This document shows, in pieces, positions 6,398-7,617 of a stretch of DNA of 7,617 bases. The stretch comes from Salibacteraceae bacterium (GTDB lineage Bacteria > Bacteroidota > Bacteroidia > Flavobacteriales_G > Salibacteraceae). Every line of letters begins with the position of its first letter. Positions within the stretch are counted from its first letter, which is position 1. The notes beneath the pieces are model-generated. The model was not told the origin of the DNA. It did no database searches and was given only the letters and a program-made list of their open reading frames with translations. The position numbers and the translations under genes are program-made. The stretch spans positions 1 through 7,617 of the forward strand of contig JALRDM010000219.1 in the NCBI GenBank assembly GCA_023262195.1, in the 5' to 3' direction.

Positions 6398-7617
6398 TGG
6401 GATATTATGAGTTTGGCGGTATGCACCGACTGATCTGATATTGCTGTTGCTTGGAGCAAATAAATGCCCTTCGATAACTCAGAGACATCAACAATTTCAG
6501 ATGGATTTGAAACTTGCATTAACAGCGATCCATCAATGGAATAGATGTCAAGTCTCATATAAGAATTTGCATTGGTGACATGAATGACGTTTTCTGCTGG
6601 ATTTGGAAAGACGGTTATTCTTGTAGTCATTTTTGAGTCTGCAAGCTCATTCGTAGAGAGTATTGGGTCTTCACCAAAATCAGGCCTCAGCATTAAAGCG
6701 CCATTAAAAGACGCTGCATACCAGACATCATTTACATGGTAAAACAGCTTATCTCTAGCGTTATTATTTAGGTCATACCCAATGAACAGCTTATCTGCTT
6801 GTAATTGTTGAAAGCCAACCATAAAGTCACCTTCCACATAAACTGGCGGATTGATCTCATACCTGCGAAAATTATTGGCGTATGTGTACTGTGGATTGCT
6901 GATGTAATCTGCGGTGAAGATGGGTTCTGATGAGGTATCATTCCAAACGGTAAGTACAATATCAAAGTCTTCCGCATCATCATTGAGAGTTTGGGGAAAA
7001 TTGAAATAAAGTGCCCTTAATGAGTCGCCAACGGGCGTATTGAAAAGATATCCTAGCTCCGCACCTGCTCCGCGCAAAGAGTAAGCTGACTCTGCCGACC
7101 CATCGTCATAGGCATAATAGTTATGAAACCGCTGTACGGAAGTAATGGTGTCGTTTGCTCTTTGATCGTTGCCGCCAGAAATATTAAACCAAGACTTAAT
7201 ACTAAAATCAACGAATTCTTCACCTAAATCAGGGAATAGCTGATCGTCTGCTTGTAAGAATCCATAGCGTTTCACCGTAAATGCTTCAAGGCTCGGGTCA
7301 ACCGTGGTGAACTGGTCCACAATCAGCCCAGCAGGTGATGAGATTTCGTAGTCGAGATTAAGAATATTCACTGCTTGCTCGCCCAAATTGCGAATGAGGG
7401 CTTTCACTGTGTCTTCTTGAAAAGCGGCATAATCTTCTAGATAGTGCTTGTAAGGGACTGAGGTATACCTTCCTGTAAATGATGAAAGCGCTGTCACAAA
7501 AGCAGCATCATTAATGGTATCGCCAATGGCAGTATCTCTATCTGCGGCAAGCTCAACATAGTCAATGTGCCATTGATCTAATATACCGCTCAAGGTAGCG
7601 TAGTTTCTGAATCTAAA
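6394..7617 (-). CDS. Secreted T9SS-sorted protein of unknown function, 5' partial
   Basis: The frame is open to the right window edge, so the N-terminus and signal peptide lie outside. An in-frame TTG at 7593 is a possible but unlikely start, because the residues before it (FRFRNYATLSG) continue a recognisable motif, FRFRNYATLSGxxDxWHIDY, seen in Bacteroidota secreted beta-sandwich domains. The middle part contains YYAYDDGSAESAYSLRG and AELGYLFNTPVGDSLRALYF, also typical of large T9SS cargo. No catalytic motif is visible, so I assign no enzyme activity. The last 74 residues (nucleotides 6618-6397) form a T9SS type A sorting domain starting ITVFPNPAEN and ending in the beta-rich SKGIYLLQATAI...KLIISQ. 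The gene directly precedes rluD with a 4-nt overlap. It is likely exported to the cell surface or medium; a role in adhesion or matrix is only a guess. Confidence 0.85.
   Translation of the reverse strand, partial: FRFRNYATLSGILDQWHIDYVELAADRDTAIGDTINDAAFVTALSSFTGRYTSVPYKHYLEDYAAFQEDTVKALIRNLGEQAVNILNLDYEISSPAGLIVDQFTTVDPSLEAFTVKRYGFLQADDQLFPDLGEEFVDFSIKSWFNISGGNDQRANDTITSVQRFHNYYAYDDGSAESAYSLRGAGAELGYLFNTPVGDSLRALYFNFPQTLNDDAEDFDIVLTVWNDTSSEPIFTADYISNPQYTYANNFRRYEINPPVYVEGDFMVGFQQLQADKLFIGYDLNNNARDKLFYHVNDVWYAASFNGALMLRPDFGEDPILSTNELADSKMTTRITVFPNPAENVIHVTNANSYMRLDIYSIDGSLLMQVSNPSEIVDVSELSKGIYLLQATAISDQSVHTAKLIISQ

Noticed and set aside
7591..7593. TTG at 7593 as the real start of the minus-strand T9SS protein
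   Set aside because: The frame stays open to the window edge, the preceding residues extend a conserved motif, and the protein would lack a signal peptide if it began here.

Overview
The window looks like chromosomal DNA from a member of the Bacteroidota, most likely a marine or environmental relative of the Flavobacteriales. Two proteins end in type A sorting domains of the type IX secretion system (T9SS), with the FPNP motif and a C-terminal beta-rich tail. One protein carries SprB-like repeats, one is a short-signal lipoprotein, Shine-Dalgarno sequences are mostly lacking, and an AT-leaning base composition fits. The assignment rests on protein style, not on an rRNA or other marker.

Layout, left to right. 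(1) 1-2138, plus: the 3' part of a secreted subtilisin-like (S8) protease with three SprB-like repeats and a T9SS tail; its 5' end lies outside the window. (2) 2131-3210, plus: a lipoprotein di-heme cytochrome c peroxidase of the MauG/CcpA superfamily, overlapping the protease gene by 8 nt. (3) 3223-4716, minus: a flavoprotein of the pyridine nucleotide-disulfide oxidoreductase fold, convergent with gene 2 after a 12-nt gap, with a GTG start. It is built like dihydrolipoyl dehydrogenase but has neither redox-active cysteine. (4) 4717-4881: a 165-nt divergent intergenic region. (5) 4882-5376, plus: a broken gene, the 5' remnant of a secreted PKD-domain adhesin-type protein, interrupted by an in-frame TAA and ending in a basic tail unrelated to its domain. 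(6) 5366-6397, minus: an RluD-type 23S rRNA pseudouridine synthase. (7) 6394-7617, minus: the 3' part of a secreted T9SS-sorted protein, whose stop codon overlaps the rluD start (ATGA).

There are two likely transcription units of linked genes: protease plus di-heme peroxidase (plus strand), and T9SS protein plus rluD (minus strand). Extracytoplasmic functions dominate; the flavoprotein and RluD are the two cytosolic proteins. I see no rRNA, tRNA, CRISPR array, insertion sequence or phage gene. The points most worth attention are the cysteine-free flavoprotein, the decayed PKD gene at 4882-5376, and the apparent MauG-like tyrosine at the second heme of the peroxidase.
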